From Variovorax boronicumulans NBRC 103145 (GTDB taxonomy: Bacteria; Pseudomonadota; Gammaproteobacteria; Burkholderiales; Burkholderiaceae_C), in contig NZ_BCUS01000028.1 in NCBI RefSeq assembly GCF_001591345.1, forward strand, positions 1 through 60,488: DNA of 60,488 nucleotides. The letters run 5' to 3'. This document shows positions 34,917-43,342 of this stretch, one piece after another. The translations under genes were made by a program, and so were the position numbers. The first letter of the stretch is position 1; each line of letters begins with the position of its first letter. Below the pieces are notes generated by a model. That model had not been told where the DNA came from and did not search any database. It worked only from the letters and a program-made list of their open reading frames with translations.

Positions 34917-36881
34917 GTGCAAACCACCGCCCCCACCTTCCCCCGTCTGCTGCTCGCGCATGCCGAGGCCCGTCCCGAGGCTCCCGCCGTGCGCGAAAAA
35001 GACCTTGGCATCTGGCAAACCTGGACCTGGAACGCCGTGGCGCAGGAAGTGCGCGAGATGGCCTGCGGTCTGGCAAGCCTTGGCTTCAAGGCCTTCGACA
35101 ACCTCGCGATCGTCGGCGCCAACCGGCCGCACCTGTACATGGCGGTGCTCGCCGCGCAAAGCCTGCGCGGCGTGCCCGTGCCGCTGTACCAGGACGCGGT
35201 CGCCAGCGAGATGGTCTTCATGCTGAACGACGCGAGCATCGAGTTCGTCATCGTCGAAGACCAGGAACAGGTCGACAAGCTGCTCGAGTGCCGCGAGCTG
35301 CAGCAAGGCCAGGAGGGCCAGCAGCAGGGCATCCGCCACATCATCTACGACGACCCCAAGGGCCTGCGCCACTACGAGCAGCCGGGGCTCATGAGCTACG
35401 AGCAGCTGCGCGAGCTGGGTCGGGCCTTCGACAAGGCCAACGCCGGCTACTACGACCGCGCCGTGGCGAGCGGCGAGGCCAGCGACGTCGGCGTGATCCT
35501 CTACACCTCGGGCACCACCGGCCGCCCCAAGGGCGTGTGCCAGACGCACGCCAGCTTCATCGCGGCGGGGCGCGGCGGCGTCGAGACCGACAAGCTCGGC
35601 CCCGGCGACAACATCATGAGCTACCTGCCGATGGCGTGGGTGGGCGACCACCTGTTCTCGGTGGCGCAGTGGCTGGTGGGCGGCTTCACGCTCAACTGCC
35701 CCGAGTCGGCCGAGACGGTGATGAACGACATGCGCGAGATCGGCCCGAGCTACTACTTCGGCCCGCCGCGCACCTTCGAAGGCCTGCTCACGGCCGTGTC
35801 GATCCGCATGGAAGACGCGGCCGCGCCCAAGCGCTGGCTGTATGCGAAGTTCATGGCGCTGGCGCAGCGCGTGGGCGCCGACATCCTCAATGGTGCTCCG
35901 GTGAGTACCGGCGACCGCTTCATGTACAGCCTGGGCAACCTGCTGATCTACGGCCCGCTGCGCAACGTGCTGGGCATGAGCCGCATCCGCGTGGCCTACA
36001 CGGCCGGCGCGGCCATCGGGCCCGACCTGTTCCGCTTCTACCGCTCCATCGGCGTGAACCTCAAGCAGTTCTACGGCCAGACCGAGACCTGCGCCTACGT
36101 GTGCCTGCAGCAGGACGGCAAGGTCAAGCTGCAGACCGTGGGCACGGCGGCGCCGGGCATCGAACTGAAGATCGCCGACGACGGCGAGGTGCTGGTGCGC
36201 GGCGTGTCGGTGCTCAAGGAGTACTACAAGCGCCCCGACGCCACCGCCGAGGTGCTCGATGCCAACGGCTACTTCCACACCGGCGACGCGGGCGTGCTCG
36301 ACAGCGAAGGCCACCTGCGCATCATCGACCGCGCCAAGGACGTGGGCCGGCTCGTGGGCGGCGCGATCTTTGCGCCCAACTACATCGAGAACAAGCTCAA
36401 GTTCTTCCCGCAGATCAAGGAAGCCGTGTGCTTCGGCAACGGCCGCGACGAGGTCTGCGCCTTCGTCAACATCGACTTCGAGGCCGTCGGCAACTGGGCC
36501 GAGCGCCGCGGCCTGGCCTACGGCGGCTATGTGGACCTGGCCGGCAAGCCCGAGGTGCTGACGCTGGTGGCCGAGTGCATCGCCAAGGTCAATGCCGACC
36601 TCGCGGCCGAGGACGGCATGGGCGAGACGCAGATCGCGCGCTTCCTCGTGCTGCACAAGGAGCTCGACCCCGACGACGACGAACTGACCCGCACGCGCAA
36701 GGTGCGCCGCGGCTTCATCGCCGAGAAATACGCCGTGCTGGTCGACGCGCTGTACGGCGGCAAGACCGCGCAGTACATCGAGACCCAGGTCAAGTTCGAG
36801 GACGGACGCACGGGGGTTGTCAGCGCCACGCTGAAGATCAACGACGCCAAGACCTTCCCCATCGTGAAGGCCGCCGCATGA
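34917..36881 (+). CDS. AMP-forming acyl/aryl-CoA ligase
   Basis: 654 aa assuming the GTG start (VQTTAPTFPRLLLAHAEARP); there is no ATG in the right place and no strong ribosome-binding site. ANL-superfamily motifs are clear: YTSGTTGRPKGVCQTH near residue 200, YGQTE near 385, YFHTGDAG near 455 and RAKDVGR. It resembles the long-chain fatty-acid ligase branch with an inserted segment, as in FadD15-like proteins. It activates a carboxylate with ATP and CoA. The stop overlaps the next ABC gene (ATGA), tying activation to import. The substrate is unknown. Confidence 0.92.
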   Translation: MQTTAPTFPRLLLAHAEARPEAPAVREKDLGIWQTWTWNAVAQEVREMACGLASLGFKAFDNLAIVGANRPHLYMAVLAAQSLRGVPVPLYQDAVASEMVFMLNDASIEFVIVEDQEQVDKLLECRELQQGQEGQQQGIRHIIYDDPKGLRHYEQPGLMSYEQLRELGRAFDKANAGYYDRAVASGEASDVGVILYTSGTTGRPKGVCQTHASFIAAGRGGVETDKLGPGDNIMSYLPMAWVGDHLFSVAQWLVGGFTLNCPESAETVMNDMREIGPSYYFGPPRTFEGLLTAVSIRMEDAAAPKRWLYAKFMALAQRVGADILNGAPVSTGDRFMYSLGNLLIYGPLRNVLGMSRIRVAYTAGAAIGPDLFRFYRSIGVNLKQFYGQTETCAYVCLQQDGKVKLQTVGTAAPGIELKIADDGEVLVRGVSVLKEYYKRPDATAEVLDANGYFHTGDAGVLDSEGHLRIIDRAKDVGRLVGGAIFAPNYIENKLKFFPQIKEAVCFGNGRDEVCAFVNIDFEAVGNWAERRGLAYGGYVDLAGKPEVLTLVAECIAKVNADLAAEDGMGETQIARFLVLHKELDPDDDELTRTRKVRRGFIAEKYAVLVDALYGGKTAQYIETQVKFEDGRTGVVSATLKINDAKTFPIVKAAA

Positions 36882-37663
36882 GCAATCGGAAAATTGGCGA
36901 CGTCATCCTCGACGTCCAGAACATCAGCCTGAGCTTCGGCGGCGTGAAGGCGCTGACCGACATCAGCTTCAACGTGCGCGAGCACGAGGTGCGGGCCATC
37001 ATCGGCCCCAACGGCGCGGGCAAGAGCTCGATGCTGAACTGCATCAACGGCGTGTACTGGCCGCAGCAGGGCTCCATCACCTTCCGCGGCCAGACCTTCA
37101 AGCACATGAACTCGCGCCAGGTGGCCGAGATGGGCGTGGCGCGCACCTTCCAGAACCTGGCGCTGTTCAAGGGCATGAGCGTGCTCGACAACATCATGAC
37201 CGGGCGCAACCTCAAGATGAAGAGCGGCCTGTTCGCACAGGCGCTGCGCTGGGGCCCGGCCGAACGCGAAGAGCTGCAGCACCGCGAGTTCGTCGAGCAC
37301 ATCATCGACTTCCTGGAAATCCAGGCGCACCGCAAGACGCCGGTGGGCCGCCTGCCCTACGGCCTGCAAAAGCGCGTCGACCTCGGCCGCGCGCTGGCGA
37401 TGGAGCCGCAGGTGCTGCTGCTGGACGAGCCCATGGCCGGCATGAACGTGGAAGAAAAGCAGGACATGAGCCGCTTCATCCTCGACGTGAACGACGAGTT
37501 CGGCGCGACCATCGTGCTCATCGAGCACGACATGGGCGTGGTGATGGACATCTCCGACCGCGTGGTGGTGCTGGACTACGGCAAGAAGATCGGCGACGGC
37601 ACGCCGGATGAAGTTCGGAACAACGAAGACGTGATCCGGGCATACCTCGGCGTGGAGCATTGA
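36878..37663 (+). CDS. Branched-chain-type ABC importer ATPase, LivG-like
   Basis: 261 aa. Walker A GPNGAGKSS, Q-loop RTFQNLALFKGMSV, a signature region altered to RLPYGLQKRVDLGRAL (family consensus LSxGxQ), Walker B LLLDEPMAGMN and switch IEHDMGVV. It energises the importer with the LivF-like ATPase. Translationally coupled to the ligase gene before it; the permease starts 2 bp after its stop. Confidence 0.94.
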   Translation: MSNRKIGDVILDVQNISLSFGGVKALTDISFNVREHEVRAIIGPNGAGKSSMLNCINGVYWPQQGSITFRGQTFKHMNSRQVAEMGVARTFQNLALFKGMSVLDNIMTGRNLKMKSGLFAQALRWGPAEREELQHREFVEHIIDFLEIQAHRKTPVGRLPYGLQKRVDLGRALAMEPQVLLLDEPMAGMNVEEKQDMSRFILDVNDEFGATIVLIEHDMGVVMDISDRVVVLDYGKKIGDGTPDEVRNNEDVIRAYLGVEH

Positions 37664-37665
37664 CC

Positions 37666-38595
37666 ATGGGATTTTTCCTCGAAACCCTTTTCGGCGGCCT
37701 CATGGTCGGCATGCTGTATTCGCTGATCGCGATCGGCTTCGTGCTGATCTACAAGGCCTCGGGCGTCTTCAACTTCGCGCAGGGTGCGATGGTGCTGTTC
37801 GCGGCGCTGGCCATGGCGCGCTTCGCCGAGTGGTTCCCGCTGTGGTTCGGCTTCCAGAGCCAGATCCTCGCGAACATCCTGGCCTTCATCGCGGCCATGG
37901 CGGTGATGATCGTGGTGGCCTGGCTCATCGAACGGCTGGCGCTGAGCAAGCTGGTGAACCAGGAAGGCATCACGCTCCTGATGGCCACGCTGGGCATCGC
38001 CTACTTTCTGGACGGCGTGGGCCAGACGATCTTCGGCAACGACATCTACAAGATCGACGTGGGCATGCCCAAGGAACCGCTGATGGTGCTCGAAGGCACC
38101 TTCCAGGGCGGCCTGCTGCTGAGCCAGGAAGACCTGATCGCCGCGCTGGTGTCCGCCGCGCTGGTGGTGGTGCTGGCGATCTTCTTCCAGAAGACGGCCA
38201 CGGGCCGTGCGCTGCGCGCGGTGGCCGACGACCACCAGGCCGCGCAATCGATCGGCATTCCGCTGTCGCGCATCTGGGTGATCGTGTGGTCGGTGGCCGG
38301 TTTCTCGGCACTGGTGGCCGGGATCATCTGGGGCTCCAAGCTCGGCGTGCAGTTCTCGCTCTCGCTGGTGGCGCTGAAGGCGCTGCCGGTGGTGATCCTC
38401 GGCGGGCTGACCTCGATCCCCGGCGCCATCATCGGCGGCCTGCTGATCGGTGTCGGCGAGAAGCTGTCTGAAATCTATCTCGGCCCCATGCTCGGTGGCG
38501 GCATCGAGATCTGGTTTGCCTACGTGCTGGCACTGGTCTTCCTGCTGGTTCGCCCGCAAGGCCTGTTCGGCGAAAAAATCATCGATCGGGTCTGA
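37666..38595 (+). CDS. ABC importer permease, LivH-like
   Basis: 309 aa from an ATG eight bases after GGAG (an in-frame TTG two codons earlier is less likely). About eight membrane helices; family motifs YSLIAIGFVLIYKASGVFNFAQG at the start and LKALPVVILGGLTSIPGAIIGG near 250. Inner-membrane half of the HAAT-family translocator. Tight operon position between the LivG-like and LivM-like genes. Confidence 0.94.
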   Translation: MGFFLETLFGGLMVGMLYSLIAIGFVLIYKASGVFNFAQGAMVLFAALAMARFAEWFPLWFGFQSQILANILAFIAAMAVMIVVAWLIERLALSKLVNQEGITLLMATLGIAYFLDGVGQTIFGNDIYKIDVGMPKEPLMVLEGTFQGGLLLSQEDLIAALVSAALVVVLAIFFQKTATGRALRAVADDHQAAQSIGIPLSRIWVIVWSVAGFSALVAGIIWGSKLGVQFSLSLVALKALPVVILGGLTSIPGAIIGGLLIGVGEKLSEIYLGPMLGGGIEIWFAYVLALVFLLVRPQGLFGEKIIDRV

Positions 38596-38599
38596 GCAC

Positions 38600-39664
38600 A
38601 TGTTCTACAGAGAAAACGGCCAGTTTAAGTCGAGCTACCGCGCCGACCAACAGATCTTCCCGATCGCGCAGGACCGCCTGGCGATCCTGGTGCTGCTGCT
38701 CGTGGCGTTCGTCGTGGTGCCGATGGGCGTGTCCGACTACTGGATGCGCGCCATCCTCACGCCTTTCCTGATCCTGTCGCTGGCGGCGCTGGGCCTGAAC
38801 ATCCTGGTCGGCTACTGCGGCCAGATCTCGCTGGGCACCGGCGCTTTCATGGCGGTGGGCGCGTATGCGGCCTACAACTTCCAGGTGCGCATCGACGGCA
38901 TGCCGCTCATCGCCTCGCTGCTGCTGGGCGGTCTGTGCGCCACGGTGATCGGCGTGCTGTTCGGCATTCCGAGCCTGCGCATCAAGGGCCTGTACCTGGC
39001 GGTGGCCACGCTGGCCGCGCAGTTCTTCACTGACTGGGCCTTCCTGCGCATCCAGTGGTTCACCAACAACTCGTCGTCGGGTTCGGTGAGCGTGGCGGGG
39101 CTGAACGTGTTCGGCGTGCCGATCGAGTCGCCGGTACAGAAGTACCTGTTCTGCCTGATCTTCGTGGTGGTGTTCGCACTGCTGGCCAAGAACCTGGTGC
39201 GCAGCGCCATCGGCCGCGAATGGATGGCGATGCGCGACATGGACGTGGCTGCCGCGGTGATCGGCATCCGTCCGGTGTACGCCAAGCTCACGGCCTTCGC
39301 GGTGAGCAGCTTCATCGTCGGCGTGGCCGGCGCGCTGTGGGGCTTCATTCACCTGGGTGCGTGGGAGCCGGCGGCGTTCAGCATCGACCGCTCGTTCCAG
39401 CTGCTGTTCATGGTGATCATCGGCGGGCTCGGTTCGATCATGGGCAGCTTCTTCGGCGCCGCCTTCATCGTGCTGCTGCCGCTCTTCCTGAACCAGCTGC
39501 CGGGCTGGCTGGGCTTCTCGATCTCGACCGCACTGGCCTCGCACCTGGAGACCATGATCTTCGGCGCGCTGATCGTGTTCTTCCTGATCGTCGAGCCCCA
39601 CGGCCTGGCGCGGCTGTGGTCCACGGCCAAGGAAAAGCTGCGGCTGTGGCCCTTCCCGCACTGA
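38600..39664 (+). CDS. ABC importer permease, LivM-like
   Basis: 354 aa, about ten membrane helices; motifs LAALGLNILVGYCGQISLGTGAF near residue 60, IPSLRIKGLYLAVATLAAQFF near 120, and IIGGLGSIMGSFFGAAFI near 275. It is the second membrane subunit of the importer and starts 4 bp after the LivH-like stop. The ribosome-binding site is weak, so coupling is likely. Confidence 0.94.
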   Translation: MFYRENGQFKSSYRADQQIFPIAQDRLAILVLLLVAFVVVPMGVSDYWMRAILTPFLILSLAALGLNILVGYCGQISLGTGAFMAVGAYAAYNFQVRIDGMPLIASLLLGGLCATVIGVLFGIPSLRIKGLYLAVATLAAQFFTDWAFLRIQWFTNNSSSGSVSVAGLNVFGVPIESPVQKYLFCLIFVVVFALLAKNLVRSAIGREWMAMRDMDVAAAVIGIRPVYAKLTAFAVSSFIVGVAGALWGFIHLGAWEPAAFSIDRSFQLLFMVIIGGLGSIMGSFFGAAFIVLLPLFLNQLPGWLGFSISTALASHLETMIFGALIVFFLIVEPHGLARLWSTAKEKLRLWPFPH

Positions 39665-39734
39665 CAGGTTCCCGTTCTTGTTGTTGTTCGTTCGTAAAAA
39701 CCCGGCACCGAGGTGCCCACAAAAGGAGACAGGC

Positions 39735-41066
39735 ATGACACTGAAATCGCTCGCTCTGACCGCCGCCCTGGTGGCCAGCACCCTCGGCGCGGCCTTCGCG
39801 CCTTCGCTCGCGCAGGCCCAGGCCAAGGAACAGTTCTTCCCGCTGCTGGTGTACCGCACCGGTCCCTACGCGCCCAACGGCACGCCCTGGGCCAACGGCA
39901 AGCAGGACTACATCAAGTACATCAACGCCACCGGCGGCATCAACGGCGTGAAGATCACGTACGAGGAATGCGAAACCGGCTACGCCACCGACAAGGGCGT
40001 GGAATGCTACGAGCGCCTGAAGGGCCGCCCGGGCGTGACGCTGTTCGACCCGCAGGCCACCGGCATCACCTTCGCGCTGACCGACAAGGTGCCCACCGAC
40101 AAGATCCCGCTCATCACGCTGGGCTACGGCCTGTCGGCCTCGCAGGACGGCGGCGTGTTCAAGTGGAACTTCCCGCTCATGGGCTCCTACTGGACCGCGG
40201 CCGACATCCTGATCCAGCACATCGGCAAAAAAGAAGGCGGCATGGACAAGCTCAAGGGCAAGAAGATCGCCCTCGTGTACCACGACTCGCCGTTCGGCAA
40301 GGAGCCGATCCCGCTGCTGCAGGAGCGCGCCAAGCAGAACGGCTTCGAGCTCTCTCTGATCCCCGTGACCGCGCCGGGCGTGGAACAGAAGTCGGCCTGG
40401 CTGCAGGTGCGCCAGTCGCGTCCCGACTTCGTGCTGCTGTGGGGCTGGGGCGTGATGAACTCCACCGCCCTGAAGGAAGCCGTGGCCACGGGCTACCCGC
40501 GCGAGAAGATGTACGGCGTGTGGTGGGCCGGCGCCGAACCCGACGTGAAGGACGTGGGCGCCAACGCCAAGGGCTACAACGCACTGGCGCTGAACACCTC
40601 GGGCACGCAGCCCAAGGTGATCCAGGACATCCTCAAGCAGGTGCACGACAAGGGCCAGGGCACGGGTCCGAAGGACGAAGTGGGCTCGGTGCTCTACACG
40701 CGCGGCGTGATCATCCAGATGCTGACCATCGAGGCCGTGCGTCGTGCGCAGGAGCGCTTCGGCAAGGGCAAGGTCATGACCGGCGAGCAGGTGCGCTGGG
40801 GCATGGAGAACCTCGCGCTCGACCAGAAGAAGCTCGATGCCCTGGGCTTCTCGGGCGTGATGCGTCCGGTGAGCACCTCGTGCCAGGACCACATGGGCTC
40901 GACCTGGGCGCGCGTCCATACCTGGGACGGCGCCAAGTGGGGCGGCATGTCCGACTGGTACGAGGCCGACAGCCAGATCATCAAGCCGATGGTGAAGGCG
41001 GCCGCCGACAAGTACGCGGGCGAAAAGAAGCTCACCCGCCGCGAAGCGGCCGACTGCCAGTCTTGA
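39735..41066 (+). CDS. ABC importer substrate-binding protein (LivK-like)
   Basis: 443 aa, AAGGAG before the ATG, signal peptide ending SLAQAQ. Type I periplasmic-binding fold: LLVYRTGPYAPNGTPWANGK at the binding cleft, KIALVYHDSPFGKEP near 175, MYGVWWAGAEPDVKD near 260. It is larger than amino-acid receptors (about 370 aa) and its aromatic-rich cleft region suggests a bulkier ligand such as an aromatic or fatty acid, which would fit the flanking CoA ligases. The ligand is inferred only. Confidence 0.93.
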   Translation: MTLKSLALTAALVASTLGAAFAPSLAQAQAKEQFFPLLVYRTGPYAPNGTPWANGKQDYIKYINATGGINGVKITYEECETGYATDKGVECYERLKGRPGVTLFDPQATGITFALTDKVPTDKIPLITLGYGLSASQDGGVFKWNFPLMGSYWTAADILIQHIGKKEGGMDKLKGKKIALVYHDSPFGKEPIPLLQERAKQNGFELSLIPVTAPGVEQKSAWLQVRQSRPDFVLLWGWGVMNSTALKEAVATGYPREKMYGVWWAGAEPDVKDVGANAKGYNALALNTSGTQPKVIQDILKQVHDKGQGTGPKDEVGSVLYTRGVIIQMLTIEAVRRAQERFGKGKVMTGEQVRWGMENLALDQKKLDALGFSGVMRPVSTSCQDHMGSTWARVHTWDGAKWGGMSDWYEADSQIIKPMVKAAADKYAGEKKLTRREAADCQS

Positions 41067-41162
41067 GCTAACCCCCAGGCTACGCGCACTTCGTGTCGCT
41101 TCTCCCACCCCCTTGCAGGGGGCAACACCAGCGGCCCGGCAAAGCCGGTTCCGCGGTGTTCC
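41067..41162. repeat. Hairpin repeat, copy B, inside the ABC-importer operon
   Basis: About 96 bp, the inverse of copy A at 32376-32470. Dyads: CCCCC-N5-GGGGG and CCGGCAAAGCCGG. It occupies most of the 169-bp gap between the binding-protein gene and the LivF-like gene, so it could attenuate expression of the last two genes or protect the upstream mRNA. Confidence 0.85.
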
Positions 41163-41235
41163 CCGAAGGGCGGTGGGTCAAGCGGGTATCTGAAAGAACA
41201 GCGTCGTTGTTCTTTCGAATGCTTCGGACTACACC

Positions 41236-42048
41236 ATGAGCGAACCCAAGATCCTTCTCAACGTCAACGGCATCGAGGTCATCTACAACCACGTGATCCT
41301 CGTGCTCAAGGGCGTGTCGCTGACCGTGCCCGAAAGCGGCATCGTCGCGCTGCTCGGCGGCAACGGCGCCGGCAAGACGACCACGCTGCGCGCCGTGAGC
41401 AACCTGCTCGCGGGCGAACGCGGCGCCGTGACCAAGGGCACCATCGAGCTGCGCGGCGAGCGCATCGAGGCGCTGTCGCCGGCCGAGCTGGTCAAGCGCG
41501 GGCTGATCCAGGTGATGGAGGGCCGCCACTGCTTCGCCCACCTGACCATCGAAGAGAACCTGATGACCGGCGCCTACACGCGCACCGACGGCAAGGCCTC
41601 GGTGCAGGAGACGCTGGAGAAGGTGTACGCGTATTTCCCGCGCCTGAAGACGCGCCGCACCTCGCAGGCGGCCTACACCTCGGGCGGCGAGCAGCAGATG
41701 TGCGCCATCGGCCGTGCGCTGATGGCCAACCCGACCATGGTGCTGCTGGACGAGCCCTCGATGGGCCTGGCGCCGCAGATCGTGGAAGAGGTGTTCGAGA
41801 TCGTCAAAGACCTGAACACCAAGGAAAAAGTGACCTTCCTGCTGGCCGAGCAGAACACCAACATGGCGCTGCGCTACGCCGACTACGGCTACATCCTGGA
41901 GAACGGCCGCATCGTGATGGACGGCGAGGCCAAGAGCCTGCGCGAGAACGAGGACGTGAAGGAGTTCTACCTCGGCGTGGGCGGCGCAGACCGCAAGAGC
42001 TTCCGCGATGTGAAGAGCTACAAGCGCCGCAAGCGTTGGCTGGCCTGA
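41236..42048 (+). CDS. Branched-chain-type ABC importer ATPase, LivF-like
   Basis: 270 aa; Walker A GGNGAGKTT, signature YTSGGEQQMCAIGRAL, Walker B VLLDEPSMGLAP. Slightly longer than LivF through a basic C-terminal tail (SYKRRKRWLA). The ATG follows a poor ribosome-binding site and the hairpin repeat, so expression may differ from the upstream genes. Partner of the LivG-like subunit. Confidence 0.94.
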   Translation: MSEPKILLNVNGIEVIYNHVILVLKGVSLTVPESGIVALLGGNGAGKTTTLRAVSNLLAGERGAVTKGTIELRGERIEALSPAELVKRGLIQVMEGRHCFAHLTIEENLMTGAYTRTDGKASVQETLEKVYAYFPRLKTRRTSQAAYTSGGEQQMCAIGRALMANPTMVLLDEPSMGLAPQIVEEVFEIVKDLNTKEKVTFLLAEQNTNMALRYADYGYILENGRIVMDGEAKSLRENEDVKEFYLGVGGADRKSFRDVKSYKRRKRWLA

Positions 42049-42094
42049 AGTACCCACCCCAGAGCGACCGAATCGATAGACGAAGGGTACGGAC

Positions 42095-43342
42095 ATGAAC
42101 GACCACTACGACCAACTGGAAATCCGCGACCCTGCCGAACGCGAACGTGACCTGCTGGCCGCGCTGCCCCGGCAGATCACCCAGGCACAGACTGCAACGT
42201 CCGCCTTCACGAAGATCCTCGACGGCGTGAAGCCCGCCGACGTCACCTCGCGTGAAGCCCTCGCGAAGCTGCCCGTCACCCGCAAGTCGGAACTGCTCGA
42301 GCTGCAGAAGGCACGCCGCGCCGACGACCCCTTCGGCGGCTTCGCATCGATCGTGCGCGGGCCGCGCATGCCGCGCATCTTCGCGAGCCCCGGCACCATC
42401 TACGAACCCGAGGGCGAGGCGCGCGACTACTGGCGCACCGCGCGCGCCCTGCATGCGGCGGGCTTTCGCAGCGGCGAGCTGATCCACAACAGCTTCAGCT
42501 ACCACATGACGCCGGCCGGCTCCATCATGGAAAGCGGCGCGCATGCCATGGGCTGCACCATCTTCGCGGGCGGCACGGGTCAGACCGAGCAGCAGCTCGA
42601 AGCCATCGTCGACCTCAAGCCCGACGGCTACGCGGGCACGCCGAGCTTCCTGAAGATCCTGCTGGAGAAGGCCGAAGAGAAGGGCCAGAAGCTGCCGTGG
42701 TTCACCAAGGCGCTGGTGTCCGGCGAGGCCTTTCCGCCCAGCCTGCACGACTGGATCGCCGCGCACGGCGTGCAGGGCATCCAGTGCTACGCGACCGCCG
42801 ACCTGGGCCTCATCGCGTATGAAACCAGCGCGCGCCAGGGCCTGGTGATCGACGAGGGCGTGCTGGTCGAGATCGTGCGTCCCGGCACCGGCGACCCCGT
42901 GCCCGACGGCGAAGTGGGCGAGATCGTCGTCACCACCTTCAACCCCGACTACCCGCTGGTGCGCTTCGGCACCGGCGACCTCTCGGCCGTGCTCGCGGGC
43001 ACCTGCCCCACGGGCCGCACCAACAAGCGCATCAAGGGCTGGCTCGGCCGCGCCGACCAGACCACCAAAGTGCGCGGCATGTTCGTGCACCCCTCGCAGG
43101 TCGCCGAGGTCGTGCGGCGCTTTCCCGAGATCGTGCGCGCGCGGCTCGTGGTGTCGGGCGAGATGGGCGACGACCAGATGACCTTCAAGCTGGAATGCGC
43201 CGGCGCCCCGGCCGGGCTCGACGCACGCATCGCCGATGCGGTGCGCGAAGTGACCAAGCTGCGCGGCACCATCGAGCTGGTGGCGCCGGGCACCCTGCCG
43301 AACGACGGCAAGGTGATCGAGGACGCGCGCAGCTACAAGTAG
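42095..43342 (+). CDS. PaaK-like phenylacetate-type CoA ligase
   Basis: 415 aa, ribosome-binding site GAAGGG. Phenylacetate-CoA ligase branch of the ANL superfamily: early LPVTRKSEL, then SFSYHMTPAGSIMESGAHAMG, FAGGTGQTEQQ, and the ATP/adenylate motif TFNPDYPLVRFGTGDLS near 290, with a short C-terminal domain. The usual PaaK GTTG loop is replaced by a less clear segment (FASPGTIYEP), so activity on phenylacetate itself is not certain. It ends the importer operon; its 3' end overlaps the convergent gene by 10 bp. Confidence 0.88.
   Translation: MNDHYDQLEIRDPAERERDLLAALPRQITQAQTATSAFTKILDGVKPADVTSREALAKLPVTRKSELLELQKARRADDPFGGFASIVRGPRMPRIFASPGTIYEPEGEARDYWRTARALHAAGFRSGELIHNSFSYHMTPAGSIMESGAHAMGCTIFAGGTGQTEQQLEAIVDLKPDGYAGTPSFLKILLEKAEEKGQKLPWFTKALVSGEAFPPSLHDWIAAHGVQGIQCYATADLGLIAYETSARQGLVIDEGVLVEIVRPGTGDPVPDGEVGEIVVTTFNPDYPLVRFGTGDLSAVLAGTCPTGRTNKRIKGWLGRADQTTKVRGMFVHPSQVAEVVRRFPEIVRARLVVSGEMGDDQMTFKLECAGAPAGLDARIADAVREVTKLRGTIELVAPGTLPNDGKVIEDARSYK

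Noticed and set aside
39735..41066. Classical leucine/isoleucine/valine receptor
   Set aside because: The protein is about 70 residues longer than LivJ/LivK and is flanked by CoA ligases, so an organic acid is the better guess.
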